DNA of 64,000 bases from Vitellaria paradoxa (taxonomy: Eukaryota > Streptophyta > Magnoliopsida > Ericales > Sapotaceae), in assembly GCA_019916065.1 (NCBI GenBank), contig CM034236.1, forward strand, positions 15,081,167-15,145,166. Reading direction: 5' to 3'. The position numbers and the translations under genes were made by a program. This document shows positions 44,725 through 58,280 of the stretch, piece by piece; the first letter of the stretch is position 1; the number at the start of each line of letters is the position of its first letter. The notes beneath the pieces were generated by a model, which worked only from the letters and a program-made list of their open reading frames with translations, had not been told where the DNA came from and did not search any database.

Positions 44725-46305
44725 TCATCATTAAAGAGCAAAAAAGTGAAAACCTTATGACCGCTTCTAATTAGTGCGTCTAAATAACCCCCAAGTGTAA
44801 GGGTGTGCGGTGTAGTTTTAAACTCGGTGAGTCCGAGGTCGAATCCACAGGGAATCTAATGTTAATTTTTTCCTAAGTTATTTTGGTTTAATTAATTTAC
44901 TATTTTAATTTATTAAACGAAAAGATTAAAGGTTTGATTTGGTTTTGAAAGATTGTTTACAAAATAAAATAAGGCTAATAAACTAAACATAACAACTCAA
45001 TAAAACATAAATTTAAACTAAATAATTTAATACCAACTAATTAACTATTGAAAACTAATAAAATACTAAAAGCAGAATTTAAATTCAGTTTTAACAAATC
45101 TAATGAACGCATATTGATTTAGCTTACAAATTAGGGCGGATCCAATTTTTAGGTTGAATAACAAAGTTTACCTCGGATTGAAATCACATTTAGGATTAAT
45201 AACCCAGTAAAGATTTTCAATAGAGATTATTTAAATAAAAAGTTCCCTCAACCCAAAATCTCGTTTAGGATAAATAGGTTGGTAAAGATCTTCAATAAAA
45301 ATCCATTTGAAAATTAGTTTAGCTCAATCCGAAATCACGTTTAGGATAAATGGATTGGTAAGAATATTCAACAAAAACTCATTTGATTCGGATTTATTTT
45401 TATTTATTTCAAAAGTATTAAGAAAGTTTTAATCTTATAAAATTATCAGGGATTTCAGAGAATGTGATCAATTTTATAAGTTTTCAAAAGCTTTTGTATA
45501 AATGAAAATTGAATCCGTATAAATGTATTCAACCTTAGTTTTGGATCCGCCCATCTTTGATGAGCTAAATCAATACAAACTCTTAATCTAACACTATAAC
45601 AATCAAATAAACAAAATAATGAAAAAGTAGAGGAAGAGATACATACTTCATAGATGAACTCATGAAAATGAATATGCAAACTTCAATCCACAAACTTGAA
45701 TGTACAGAAACTCTCCTTCTCTAAAAATCTCTATTCAGAAAATAAAACTAAAACTAAACTATCTTTAAAAAAAAAAAAAAAAAAACTTCTGTAATAAAAC
45801 ATTCTCTGCCGAAATCGCCCCTCCTCCCATTTTATGTCAATCTCTATCTCTATATATATAAATTACATCAAATCGATTCTCCATATGGCATTCCGTAGCA
45901 TTGCCAAAAACAAAACAATTACTGTATTTTTCCATTCGAAATCGCCATTCACGAAGCTGTGATTTTGGATCTGTATATAGAGGTGGTCCAGACCAGAAGC
46001 GGGGGTGTTTGGACGAAATAGAGACGTTAGAGCCTTGAAGAGATGGTCCAAACCAAGGGTTGGGTGGTTGGGACCATGGGAGAGAGGGTTGGGACCGTAC
46101 CTTAGGCTACTTTTTTGTCATTTTATTCAAAAACACATCCCGTTCTTCTCAAATCTGTGAATTAAAGAAGGGTCAAAACTTCATCTCCACCATTCAGAAT
46201 GAAGATCTTTGTGTCTGCAAGCTACTGTTAAAATTTGAGGCTGATCCAACAGTTGATTGTCGTGCAATTACTGTTTAAAGTTGCTGTGCTAGGCAAAGAA
46301 ATTCT
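44725..46305 (-). repeat. LTR-like remnant (copy 2)
   Basis: Counterpart of 14500-16080, with the three ~75-bp tandem repeats at about 45170-45390 and the same minus-strand TATA-like box. Outer borders are uncertain as in copy 1. Confidence 0.5.
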
Positions 46306-46485
46306 GCACATTTTCTATTTTTTTTTCCTCTCGTTCAAGCTAATGTTCCTCCTCTACTTTTCCACTATCTTCACTCTTTTTCATGCTTTTTTTTTGTATT
46401 TTCAAATATAAATAAAATTAAACTTCAAATATATTTAAATAAAATAAAATTGCATGATATAAATCTAAATTATAGCTAAATGATT

Positions 46486-46814
46486 ACACTTTTCAAGTGT
46501 AACCACCTTGCACTTTACTCAACTAGTGACAATGGGATTGAAAGTTTAGAGGTAGATTTAGATGAATGGCTTGATGAGGTATTTGCGGAGACCAATTTCT
46601 TACCTTTGCCAATCTAGTACCCTCCCATATTTCTCATACAACCACATTAGTTTTTTGAGGGATTGGGAAGGGACGGTGTTAACTTAGACCTTTTAGTTAG
46701 AATGGAACATGCGGAAATAAATATAGCCATTAAGTGGCTTGATGCACCTACTTATGGCACTGGCACTGAGTCCACCCTAGCAACATTTTATCCCAATTTG
46801 TAATTAGACTAAGA
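46486..46814 (+). pseudogene. Unidentified coding remnant (copy 2)
   Basis: Same open frame with two TAG stops (46615-46617 and 46648-46650) as at 16260-16588; family unknown. It ends at the junction to array DNA near 46781. Confidence 0.4.
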
Positions 46815-47961
46815 TAAAAAATTTAGCTCACAAATGTTTATCATACTTTTTCTAAAGCCGTAATCCTTGTAAATCTCCTAATGTGATCTTTAACAATTGT
46901 TGTATTAATGTAATGAGTAGTTTAACATAATTTGGCTTATCCCAAGATTTTTTTGATTTTTTGTTTATTGATCTATGATAGTAGATTTTATAGCATATTA
47001 AATTAATTAAAATTAATAAATAAATGTTACAACAAAATTGAAATCTAATTTAAATTATATAAAGTGATAAAAAAATTGTTTGACAGAGATATAGAGAAAG
47101 AAATAACAATAACGTCTTTCATTCTTTTATCTCGTTTTTTTTTTAGATATGATTTTTCTTAGTTTTTTATCTCAGTTTTTTCGAGAAATGTTTTCACTGA
47201 TTTTTTTATCACGGTTTTTTTATGAGATGGTTTTCACTCGTCTTTTACCTGGGTGTTTTTTCTTAGAGCTAGTTTCCACTAATCTTTTATCTTATTTATA
47301 ATAAAATTACAGTTTTGACAAAATTGAGAGAGAAAGTATTAAAATTAACCTTTTATCTCAGTTTTTTAATTAGACTAAGATAAAAATTTAGCTCACAAAT
47401 TTTTATCATACTTTTTCTAATACCGTGATCTTTATAAATCTCCTAATGTGATGTTTATCAATTATCGTATTAATATAATGAATAGTTCAACATAATTTGG
47501 CTTATCTTATCAAACCATAAATTATATGTTTTCCACAATTATGCAAGTTAGTGAAGTCCCACGAGACATATGCAAAAGGTTTTATTTTGATTGCTTTTTC
47601 TTTTTTTTTTTTTTTGTGGCGCAAGACTGTTTTCCATAGACTAAATTGGAGCCTACAGGAGTTACGACTAGAAAATAGTTAGAAGATACGTAGGTGTGAA
47701 CAAATTGTGAGATTAATGACAACCTGGACCTAGAATGAAATTCTTATTTCTACTTGTGATTTTCATTGATTTTTTGGTTTTCGAAACATTATGTCATTTC
47801 TAGTTCGGTACACCATATAAAGTTAGATGATTCACTCCCATGGAGCGATCAATCCCGTATTTCGTCGGAATGAACTTATGTTAATTTCTTAAATGGATGA
47901 ACTTATATTTTCATTTTGTCAAAAACAAAAGATAGAAAGGGAAAGACATGCAAGGAAACAG
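46782..47961 (+). repeat. Array sub-repeats upstream of gene F
   Basis: Counterpart of 16556-17733, with the same partial first module, full second module and poly(T) tract. A few substitutions, such as TAATGAGTAG for TAACGAGTAG, separate the copies. Confidence 0.65.
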
Positions 47962-48296
47962 CACGTGCAGTTTCATATTTAAATTCGAAGCTAATGTCTA
48001 AATTTTAGTGCTAAATTCGCTTATTAGTTTTCTACCTCAATGACGTCTATTTCTCGGCTAACACAGCCGCATGTGCATGCGGTCTGCTTTTAAAATTTTC
48101 ATTTTTTTTTATCTCCTAGTACAAGGCCTTCAGGTTCATGCAGAGAATTTCGTTTTCTATATGGCGAAATCAAAAAGTGAGATTGAGAGAAAATCCATGG
48201 GGTGTCATTAATTCCGAAAGGTCATATGAAATGTACATTTAAGCATCATTAAAGTCCTCAAAGGATCGGTTACACGCCTTTATCCAACTATATAAA
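47962..48296 (+). promoter_or_regulatory. Promoter of gene F
   Basis: CACGTG at 47962-47967, TGACGTC at 48041-48047, a perfect CCGCATG-TG-CATGCGG inverted repeat, and TATATAAA at 48289-48296. It matches the promoter of A. Confidence 0.55.
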
Positions 48297-48380
48297 CCTT
48301 GCACATAGCGCCCTGTGAACCCAGGCCAATTCCAACCTACTAATTCAAACACTCGGCCTATCTTTATCAAAAGAAAAATA

Positions 48381-48884
48381 ATGTCTATCCGGCAGCCCGT
48401 ACGAAACCAGATGGCGGAAATATTCGTTGGCATGCTCTCACTCCTTGTTGCATGTGGCATGGCGCATGCTAGACTAGACGTGTACAACCACACAATTAAC
48501 CAAACACTAGTATTAGACAAATTGAGTGCTTTAACCAGGGATCCGAAGCATCCGTGGTACAAGCAACCGTTGCCTGTGGAGGCTTATCCAGGATTCTTTG
48601 ATTTTTTGACCGCTTGTCTCGATCGTTTAGGTCAAAAGGAATGCGTACACCACGTTTTCAATGAAATGGTCGGAATCGAAAAAAATCTGAAAGATTTTAA
48701 CTGCAGTTGTACGGTTAAGGAAATAGGGCATAATTGTATCATGGGATTGGCAGGGCTTACTGGTCATTTTAAAAAGTTCGAGGGTACTGCTCCTCATATC
48801 TACGCCCTGGCTAGCGAACTGTTTTTTACAACTAAGAAGCTAACGAATTGCCCTGCACCGGAACCTACTCCGACTATGCCCTGA
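48381..48884 (+). CDS. Gene F: secreted prolamin-like cysteine-rich protein
   Basis: The 167-residue protein is identical to that of gene A, including V16, H37, T111, I120 and the PAPEPTPTMP tail, and its flanks match A on both sides. It is therefore the A partner in the 30-kb duplication. Six cysteines and three sequons are intact; stop is TGA. Confidence 0.65.
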   Translation: MSIRQPVRNQMAEIFVGMLSLLVACGMAHARLDVYNHTINQTLVLDKLSALTRDPKHPWYKQPLPVEAYPGFFDFLTACLDRLGQKECVHHVFNEMVGIEKNLKDFNCSCTVKEIGHNCIMGLAGLTGHFKKFEGTAPHIYALASELFFTTKKLTNCPAPEPTPTMP

Positions 48885-50258
48885 GTCTATATGCACACGA
48901 ATGTTACTGTATCAGATGATCTAAGATGGTGTTTAATGTATATTGATTTAATCCTACGTCCAAGCGTTAGATGTTTATTATATTTGTTTCTCAAATAATT
49001 AGTGCGGTTTACTACAATGCCAAGTACAATTATAAAGATAATTCCACACTAATCTTCTTTATAATGCATCCTGGCAACATGATCGACAAACTTACAGTAG
49101 TCACACGCTAAAAGTGTGATCTTTTTATGTAAAAACTGAGATGAAAAAAAATTTCACATCACTTTTTATCAATTTTGATCTCGCTTTCTTTAAAAAACAG
49201 TGGTAAAAAATAGACAAATGATCACGCTGAAAAAAATTGGATTATTTTAAGAATAATAAAAATTCACATGGTAACTTACTATTATGCCATCGTGACATCA
49301 TGTGACGCCTTGTGATCCTGACAATCTTATATATTTGATATTTTTTTGTTGGTATTGAGAATTGAACTCGTGCCATTTTTTGGAAGTTAGCATGCTTGAC
49401 CGCTAGCCCAAACGATCATTTATATATACATTTTACATATTAATATACATAAACAAATTTTTATCGTTTTTGGGATTGCAAAAAGTAGTAAAATTATATT
49501 GCTTTAATTTAATTATTTTAAGTTTTTTACAATAATTTATTATCACTTTTGCCAACCAATTAGTAGCTAAAAGTTACACTTTTCCGATCAATTAGTTGAG
49601 AGAAAAGATAAAAAAATTTACTATTATGTAATTATTTTAACTTTTTGTAATAATTTGAAATCATAACCAATATATGCAATCAAGCGACTTAATCAATAAT
49701 TTATGAAATATCCATCATATTTAATTAAAAAAGATCTTAAATCCTTTTCTCATTTTCCTTTAGTTCTTGTGTATAGCACAAATTTAATCATGACTCACAG
49801 TTTACAAAATATTTTTTTCATTCCTATTATATTTTTAAAAGTAATTAGACTGCATTTAGTTTTAGTTTTGGAAAATTATTGTTCAGAATAAAATTTTTGA
49901 AAACTATTTTAAGAATTTGATTTGTAATACAAAAAATATTTTCAATGGTTATATTTCAAAGTGAATTCTAAAAAGACAAAAAAATTAAAATTTTTATTGT
50001 TTTTATTTCAACATTTTTATCACTTCCAACAAAATGTAAAATAATGTCACTTTTTAATATAATTAATATTAATGATACAATAAACATTTATTAGATATTA
50101 AATATTTAATATTCACGTGGCAATAATTCATACAAACTATGAAGGCTGCTCCCATATTTTCATTGAAAAAAATAACGATTATACATGTAGCATTATTTAA
50201 ATCTGATTTGGTAAATTTAGTTTTAGCATTAATCTAAAAACATTTGTGTCTATTCATC
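48885..50258 (+). repeat. 3' spacer of gene F (short form)
   Basis: Counterpart of 18657-20030, including the SINE-like segment near 49343-49425. No gene is supported; the 62-codon ORF at 49703-49891 repeats the one in the A spacer through the duplication only. Confidence 0.55.
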
Positions 50259-51266
50259 TAAGATGGTAGGTTTTATTGCATAATAAATTAATTAAAATTA
50301 ATAAATAAATGTTATAACAAAATTTATGAAATCTAATTTAAATTACATAAAGTGGTAAACAAAGTTGTTTGATAGAAATTTGGAGAAAGAAATAACAATA
50401 TTGTCCCTCATTCTTTTATCTCTCCTTTTTTTTAAATATGATTTTTCTCATTTTTTTTATCTCTATTTTTTCTAGAGATGTTTCCGCTGAACTTTTATCT
50501 CAATTTTTTTTAAAAGATGGTTTTTATTAATCTTTGAACTTGATTTTTTCTGGAGATGATTTCCACTGGTCATTTATCTTATTTTAAATACAAATACTGT
50601 TTTAACAAAACTGAGATAGAAAATATTAAAAGTAACATTTTATCTCAATTTGTAATTAGATTAAGATAAAAAATTTAGCTCACAAATGTTTATCATACTT
50701 TTTCTAAAGCCGTAATCCTTGTAAATCTCCTAATGTGATCTTTAACAATTGTTGTATTAATGTAACGAGTAGTTTAACATAATTTGGCTTATCCCAAGAT
50801 TTTTTTGATTTTTTGTTTATTGATCTATGATAGTAGATTCTATAGCATATTAAATTAATTAAAATTAATAAATAAATGTTACAACAAAATTGAAATCTAA
50901 TTTAAATTATATAAAGTGATAAAAAACATTTTTGACAGAGATATAGAGAAAGAAATAACAATAACGTCTTTCATTCTTTTATCTCGCTTGTTTTTAGATA
51001 TGATTTTTCTTAGTTTTTTATCTCAGTTTTTTCTAGGGATGTTTTCACTGATTTTTTATCATGGTTTTTTTATGAGATGGTTTTCACTCCTTTTTTACCT
51101 GGGTGTTTTTTCTTAGAGCTAGTTTCCACTAATCTTTTATCTTATTTATAATAAAATTACAGTTTTGACAAAATTGGGAGAGAGAGTATTAAAATTAACC
51201 TTCTATCTCAGTTTTTTAATTAGACTAAGATAAAAAGTTTAGCTCACAAATTTTTATCATACTTTT
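50259..51266 (+). repeat. Array sub-repeats between F and G, left part
   Basis: Counterpart of 20031-21038: two ~0.5-kb modules with minisatellite-like monomers, cut by the solo LTR. Confidence 0.6.
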
Positions 51267-53619
51267 TGTCACACCCCAGGTTTTACAACCAGAGTATGTG
51301 AACAAAAGAACGCATAATACAACATTAAATAACATTTCCTATCTCACATCAGAGCCATAAACCCACACTATAGAGCAATGAATATAAAAATAAATAAAAC
51401 TTAACTTTAAATTTAAATAAATGCCTTAGTCAGAGTTAACCAAGCAATAAGTTCAAAGGCTAAGCCCAAATATTCTTTCAAAGCTAAATAAAACAATTAA
51501 TAATAACCTCACAAATAGAGGCTTATTACAATTCACTAAAAAAAAAATAATTCTCTAAAGGAAATTCTAATGTAATTAAATAAAAACAAATAAATAAATT
51601 CCTAATTTCCATGGTGAGTAGGTCCTGCGCATGACTCAAAATCATTACCTGCATCGCAAGCTGTAAGGGGTTTAGCACTAATACCACGTGTGCTCGAAAC
51701 CTACTAATAGTATAAATACAAAATGCCCTAGCATGCTACTAAATGAAACAATTATACACAAGTAGCAATTTCAAACAAGAAATTAAGTTTATTTGTCAAT
51801 CTATCTTCGTTATAATTTAAATGTGTTTCAGCACCACACAACACATTAAAGAAAAACAAGTTAATTTCAAGGTACTACTGCTTGGTTGTCTCGTAGAAAC
51901 AAGACCTAACTGCTTGGTTGTCTCGTAGAAACAAGACCTAACCAATATATATCATTCATTGATGTCTGCTTGGTTGTCCCGTAGAAACAGGACTCAACCA
52001 ATATACACCATCCTTCGGTGTCTGCTTCCTAGGCCGAAGCCTTAGGAATGTAATATGCCACCCTTAGGCATTTGCTCGTTTGTAGGTTACTAGCCTACTG
52101 GAATCGATAACCAACCCCGCGCGGGTTTCGAGACTTTCAACCCTTGGGTACGTATACCCGATATTTTCAGTACCCCTCAACTCAAACAAAATATACTATC
52201 AAATTCCACTTCAAATCTATATTAAATAAATTGATCTTTTTATTCCCAAGTAAAAGAAAAATTAAATAAATTATGTATCCACACTAGAATACTGTTAGCC
52301 ACACCACTAATGCTCATCAAACAATTTCATTAACATAACAATCAAACAATTCAAAATGTATGATTCAAAGCAATACACGTTGATTACATGGCAAGGGGTT
52401 TAATAAATAAATAAATAAATATAAAAAAAAATTCCATCCAACAGTTTGTCTTGGAAAAAAAAATATCAATGACTTGCACAATATATGAGTATAAATATCT
52501 ATGGGTCCCATTAGCATATAAAGACAATACTAAAAGCAAATCACTTTGAACATACTTTTTATTTGCTACCCGTCATCAAACAATCAATATTATATATATA
52601 TATATATATCATGGTTTTTATTCATTACATATAAGACACAACAAACATAATAAAAAAAAATATAAACATATTTGATTCATAAATTCATGTGATGTCTGCC
52701 AGCAAAAAAAACTTTCAAACAAACTAATATGTAAAGACAAAATTCAAAAGAAGACAAATTATCATGTAAGGACAAAAGTTTAAGTTTTCTTTATTTTATT
52801 CAACTAATGGCTTTTGCTGGACACTCAATTCCCTACCTTTTAACATATATATGTATGTAAGGTAATAATTCGTATACCTTCTGATCAATTAGGTGGAAGA
52901 CTTCAATTAAATATGTATACTTACATAGAGTAAAATAAATGCCCAGCAAAAGTTATCCCATCAATCATACAACTTTAATCTACGCAATGGTCTTAAATGC
53001 ACGTTCCAGGTCACGATTTACAAAGGAAAAAAAAAATCAAAAACTCACCATTTATTTCATTTGACAAGTTTGACAGCAATCATTACCTTTTTCAAGTCAT
53101 TACTTATTAAGTTTAAATATATATATACTTATTTATATATGCAATGCACTGATAATTTCCTTTCATATAATATATATACGTAAAGAAATTTCATTAATTT
53201 AGATGACTCACAGAACGAGACAAAGAAAGAAGGAAAGAAATTTTTTTATGGGTTTTGCCCCTTACCTGTAATCCAGCAACGGAAACAAATTGGCAACGCA
53301 AGAAAAAAAAAATTTGTTACCGGCAAAATCACAGCGCAACCGCTGTACGCCCCTTTTCTTCTTTCACTCTCGGTTTCTCTTCCTCTCTCTTTTCTAGGGT
53401 TTTTAATTTATTAAAATAATTACAGATTTATATATTTATAAAGAAGAATTTTAACCCCAACCAATTAATTTATTTCTTACTGCCCATAGGTTTAGGAAAA
53501 TTACACATTCTTCCTAAAATTTAAAATCTTTTCACATATAACCAAAAATAGCAACTTAAATTTATCGAGTAAAAATTTTCAAATTAAATTAAATTATAAA
53601 AGAAATCTGGGTTATTACA
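51267..53619 (-). mobile_element. Solo LTR, about 2.35 kb (copy 2)
   Basis: Same ends (TGTCACACCCC, TTATTACA), same position in the array motif and same internal 32-bp repeats as at 21039-23394. It was copied with the array, not inserted a second time. Scattered differences include one base fewer in AAGTTCAAAGGC and one A fewer in two homopolymers. Confidence 0.65.
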
Positions 53620-54170
53620 TTTTTTCTTATACCATGATATTTATAAATCCCCTAATGTGATGTTTATCAATTATCCTATTAATATAATGAATAGTTCAAC
53701 ATAATTTGGCTTATCTTATCAAACCATAAATTATATGTTTTCCACAATTATATATGCAAGTTAGTGAAGTCCCACGAGACATATGGAAAAGGTTTTATTT
53801 TGATTGCCTTTTTTTTTTTTTTTTGTGGCGCAAGACTGTTTTTCATAGACTAAATTGGAGCCTACAAGAGTTACGACTAGAAAATAGTTAGGACATACGT
53901 AGGTGTGAATAAATTGTGAGATTAATGACAACTCAGACCTAGAATGAAATTCTTATTTCTACTTGTGATTTTCATTGATTTTTTGGTTTTCGAAACATTA
54001 TGTCATTTCTAGTTCGGTACACCATATAAAGTTAGATGATTCACTCCCATGGAGCGATCAATCCCGTATTTCGTCGGAATGAACTTATATTAATTTCTTA
54101 AATGGATGAACTTATATTTTCATTTTGTCAAAAACAAAAGATAGAAAGGGAAAGATATGCAAGGAAACAG
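53620..54170 (+). repeat. Array sequence between the solo LTR and the promoter of gene G
   Basis: The left part matches the B counterpart (23395 onward). From about 53930 to 54140 it mostly carries A/C/D-type variants (GTTTTCGAAACATTATG, CTAGTTCGG, GTCAAAAACAAAAG), then returns to B-type (GGGAAAGATATGC). See the conversion finding. Confidence 0.6.
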
Positions 54171-54506
54171 CACGTGCAGTTTCATATTTAAATTCGAAGC
54201 TAATGGCTAAACTTTAGTGCTAAATTCGCTTATTAGTTTTCTACCTCAATGACGTCTATTTCTCGGCTAACACAGCCGCATGTGCAGTGCGGTTTGCTTT
54301 TAAAATTTTCATTTTTTTTTATCTCCTAGTACAAGGCGTTCAGGTTCATGCAGAGGATTTCATTTTCTATACGGCGAAATCAAAAAGTGAGATTGACAGA
54401 AAATCCATGGGGTGTCATTAATTCGGAAAGGTCATATGAAATGTACATTTAAGCATCATTCAAGTCCTCAAAGGATCAGTTACACATCTTTATCCAACTA
54501 TAAAAA
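54171..54506 (+). promoter_or_regulatory. Promoter of gene G
   Basis: CACGTG at 54171-54176, TGACGTC at 54250-54256, and the TATAAAAA variant at 54499-54506 as in B. The inverted repeat is disrupted by an inserted base (CCGCATGTGCAGTGCGG). Confidence 0.55.
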
Positions 54507-54590
54507 CCTTGCACATAGCGCCCTGTGAACCCAGGCCAATTCCAACCTACTAATTCAAACACTTGGCCTATCTTTATCAAAAGAAAAATA

Positions 54591-55094
54591 ATGTCTATCC
54601 GGCAGCCCGTACGAAACCAGATGGCGGAAATATTCATTGGCATGCTCTCACTCCTTGTTGCCAGTGGCATGGCGCATGCTAGACTAGACGTGTACAACCA
54701 AACAATTAACCAAACACTAGTATTAGACAAATTGAGTGCTTTAACCAGGGATCCGAAGCATCCGTGGTACAAGCAACCGTTGCCTGTGGAGGCTTATCCA
54801 GGATTCTTTGATTTTTTGACCGCTTGTCTCGATCATTTAGGTCAAAAGGAATGCGTACACCACGTTTTTAATGAAATGGTCGGAATCGAAAAAAATTTGA
54901 AAGATCTTAACTGCAGTTGTAAGGTTAAGGAAATAGGGCATAATTGCGTCATGGGATTGGCAGGGCTTACTGGTCATTTTAAAAAGTTCGAGGGTACTGC
55001 TCCTCATATCTACGCCCTAGCTAGCGAACTGTTTTTTACAACTAAGAAGCTAACGAGTTGCCCTGCACCCGAACCTGCTCCGACCAAGCCCTAA
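54591..55094 (+). CDS. Gene G: secreted prolamin-like cysteine-rich protein
   Basis: The 167-residue protein is identical to that of gene B (I16, S25, H82, L106, K166, TAA stop). Coding sequence and 3' flank match B, while the upstream region is mosaic. Six cysteines, signal peptide and three sequons are intact. Confidence 0.65.
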   Translation: MSIRQPVRNQMAEIFIGMLSLLVASGMAHARLDVYNQTINQTLVLDKLSALTRDPKHPWYKQPLPVEAYPGFFDFLTACLDHLGQKECVHHVFNEMVGIEKNLKDLNCSCKVKEIGHNCVMGLAGLTGHFKKFEGTAPHIYALASELFFTTKKLTSCPAPEPAPTKP

Positions 55095-56980
55095 GTCTAT
55101 ATGCATGCAAACTGTTACTGTATCAGATGATCTAAGATGGTGTCTATTGTATATTGATTTGATCCTACGTCCAAGCTTTAGATGTTTATCATATTTGTTT
55201 CTCGAGTAATTAGTGGGGTTTATTACGATACCGAGTCCAATTATAAAGATAATTCCATACTAATCTTCATTATAATGCATCCAGGCAACATCGAATGTCG
55301 CAAATCTTAATATTTCGCTTTTATTTCGTAATGGTTTCTCATTTATGTGGTATGAAATTTACTCGCGAGCATTTTTTTTTGTGTGCTATCTTCACCAATT
55401 AAGAAAATGTTCGTCAAAGAAAATTTGATGGTTTACACTGTCTAGTGGTCCCACACATTAATTATATCAGGAAATGTTAGCTATTGAACTTTATTGAGGG
55501 GATAACCTATATTCTATAAATTTCATTAGTAGTTTAGTGGACAAAATCTATTGAGACACATTTTTGGTGAAATTTTCAGAAGAAATCCATGTCGATGTTT
55601 GATCGCAGTTGAAATGACATCATAATTGGGCATTATCGCATCTTCACATTGGTTTGAATTGCGGGATATTTGAGTCATTATTACATGATGACACTGGTTC
55701 GCAATACGGGTTATTTGAGCAAATGTTTTTTTTTCTCCCAATCATAAGCTTTTATGACGAGGCCTGCAAAATAAATTTTGTTCAATGATGGCACCCGATT
55801 GTTTTGTCCTGCCACGGTCTACAACCTAGGTCCTAAAGGATATTAATAAAATCAGGCAATGTGATGTAGCAAAGTCTTTTGTATGAAATTTAATCTGATT
55901 TCTTTTTTTTTAATGTGCATATAGTTTTCCTTTCAAAACTGTAAAAACTGTTCAATGTTTTTTTTTCTTATGAAATGAATAAAGAAAGATAAAAAAAGCC
56001 TATAGCGAAAAAAGAAAAGTTGTTATATTTCACTAGCTCTTCTAATCCAAATATTGTCCCTGCAGAGCATAAACTACTGGGATTATACACTTGAATTTCA
56101 TTTCTAAGATGAAGACGTAAATTACTGTAAAAAAATAATTTTGTTAAATGTAAAAAAATTAAATTGCAATCTATGAAATCTTAAAAAATAGGTTGTCCAA
56201 TGATTTTTTTGTTAAAAGTTTTCATCTAAAGGTTTCATTTTTTATCCCGAATCAAATGTTAGTGTTGCTTTCTTCTAAGCAAAAATAATATGCTTTACCA
56301 CCCCATAGGCGGATCCACATAGGGGCAAGGGGGGTCAATTGACCCCACTGGAAGCAAAAGTTTTGTAGAAAATAGTATAATTTTTGAGATATTTTTGTAT
56401 TTTTGCCCCTATAAAATATATTTTTCAAAATAAATTACCCCTATACTTTAAACAATTTACAAGTTTTGCCCCACTGGAAGAAAATTTTCTTTAAAAAATA
56501 GTATAGTTTTTTAAATATTTTTGTATTTTTACCCTTATAAAATATATCTTTCAAAATAAATTACCCTTATACCTCAAGCAATTTACAAGTTTTGCCCCCT
56601 TAGGAAGCAAAATTTTTTAGAAAATAGTATAATTTTTTTAGGTGTTTTTTTTCTTTTTGCTCCCATAAAATATATCTCTCAAAACAGATTGCTCATAAGT
56701 CAAGTACACTGCCTTTATTTATCGGCTTGACCCCACTGTAATAAAATCCTGAATCCGCCACTGACCACCCTTATTTATTAGGCACAGGAGAGACTCATTA
56801 TAGGATTTCAGTTCTGCACAATTGTTATGTCTATTTTGTATTTGTTAATGTATTTTCTAACTAATGAAATTCAAGGAACCATAATAACATTATACTTCCT
56901 TAAGTGTATTTCTTCATTAACTAATTTCTAAGAAATAAAGGTTAGCAAGAATTATGTATCTTCATCCAATGCCGTCCTAG
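55095..56980 (+). repeat. 3' spacer of gene G (long form)
   Basis: Counterpart of 24871-26750, with the same direct repeat and the MITE at 56304-56763. A 71-codon minus-strand ORF at 55526-55741 is conserved only because the DNA is duplicated; nothing in it is recognisable. Confidence 0.55.
56304..56763. mobile_element. hAT-like MITE, 460 bp (copy 2)
   Basis: Same ends and same flanking ACCACCC repeats (56297-56303 and 56764-56770) as at 26076-26533, with small internal changes. It was inherited through the 30-kb duplication. Confidence 0.6.
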
Positions 56981-58280
56981 CACTACTACAAAAATGCATT
57001 AACATCACAGCTTTGAGGCGTGATGTCTCACTTTCGATCTCAATTACAAAAGCATGATTGATCCGGGTGAGATTGTAAGTTGCTTATTTTCGATCACAGT
57101 TTAGAACCATGATCGAAAACTTACAATAGTCACGCACTAAAAGTGTGGTCTTTTTATGTAAAAACTGAGATGAAAATAAATTTCACATCATCTTTTATGA
57201 ATTTTGATCTCACTTTATTTAAAAAACAGTGGTCAAATATAGACAAATGATCACGCTGAAAAAATTGGTTAACTTTAGGAATAATAAAAATTCACATGGT
57301 AACCTGCTATCGTGCCATCATGTGACGCCTTGTCATCCTGCCAACCTTATATATTTGATATTTTTTTGTTGCTACTAAGAATTGAACTCGAGCCATTTAT
57401 TTGGAAGTTAGTGTGCCTGACCGCTGGTCCAAACTATCATATTTATATATGCATGTTACATATTAATATATATAAACAAATTTTTATCATTTTTGGGATT
57501 GCAAAAAGTAATAAAATTATATTATTTTAATTTAATTATTTTAAGTTTTTTACAATAATTTATTATCACTTTTGCCAACCAATTAGTAGCTAAATGCCAC
57601 ACTTTTCCAATCAATTAGTTGAGAGAAAAGATAAAAAAATTTACTGTTATGTAATTTTTTTAACTTTTTGTAATAATTTGAAATCATAACCAATATATAG
57701 AATCATACGACTTAATAAATAATTTATGAAATATATATCATATTTAATTAAAAAAGATCTTAAATCTTTTTCTTGTTTTCCTTTAATTCTTGTGTATAGC
57801 ACAAATTTAATCATGACTCATTGTTTATGATATATTTTTTTCATTCCTATTATATTTTTAAAAGTAATTAGACTGCATTTAGTTTTAGTTTTGGAAAATT
57901 ATTGTTCAAAGTAAAATTTTTGAAAACTATTTTAAGAATTTGATTTGTAATACAAAAATATATTTTCAATGGTTATATTTGAAACTTAATTCTAAAAGGA
58001 CAAAAAAAAAAAAGAAAATTTTTGTTATTTTTATTTCTAAATTTTTATCACTTTCAACGAAATATAAAATAATGTCACTTTTAATATAATTAATATTAAA
58101 GATACAATAAACATTTATAAGATATTAAATATTTAATATTCATGTGGTAATAATTCATAGAAACTATGAAGGCAAGTCCCATATTTTCATTGAAGAAAAT
58201 AATGATTATACATGTAGCATTATTTAAATCTGATTTCGTAAATTTAGTTTTAGCATTAACCTAAAAACATTTTTGCCTAT
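56981..58280 (+). repeat. CACTA-like terminus and common 3' spacer of unit G
   Basis: CACTACTACAAAAATGC at 56981 with the same internal imperfect hairpin, then the common AT-rich spacer with the SINE-like segment near 57363-57445. No gene is supported. Confidence 0.45.

Larger units (their letters stand above)
41218..46781. mobile_element. Composite transposon-debris block (copy 2)
   Basis: Same structure, junctions and fragment order as the block at 10995-16555, which shows that it was duplicated as part of the array and did not arise independently. Length is 5564 bp against 5561 bp. Confidence 0.75.
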
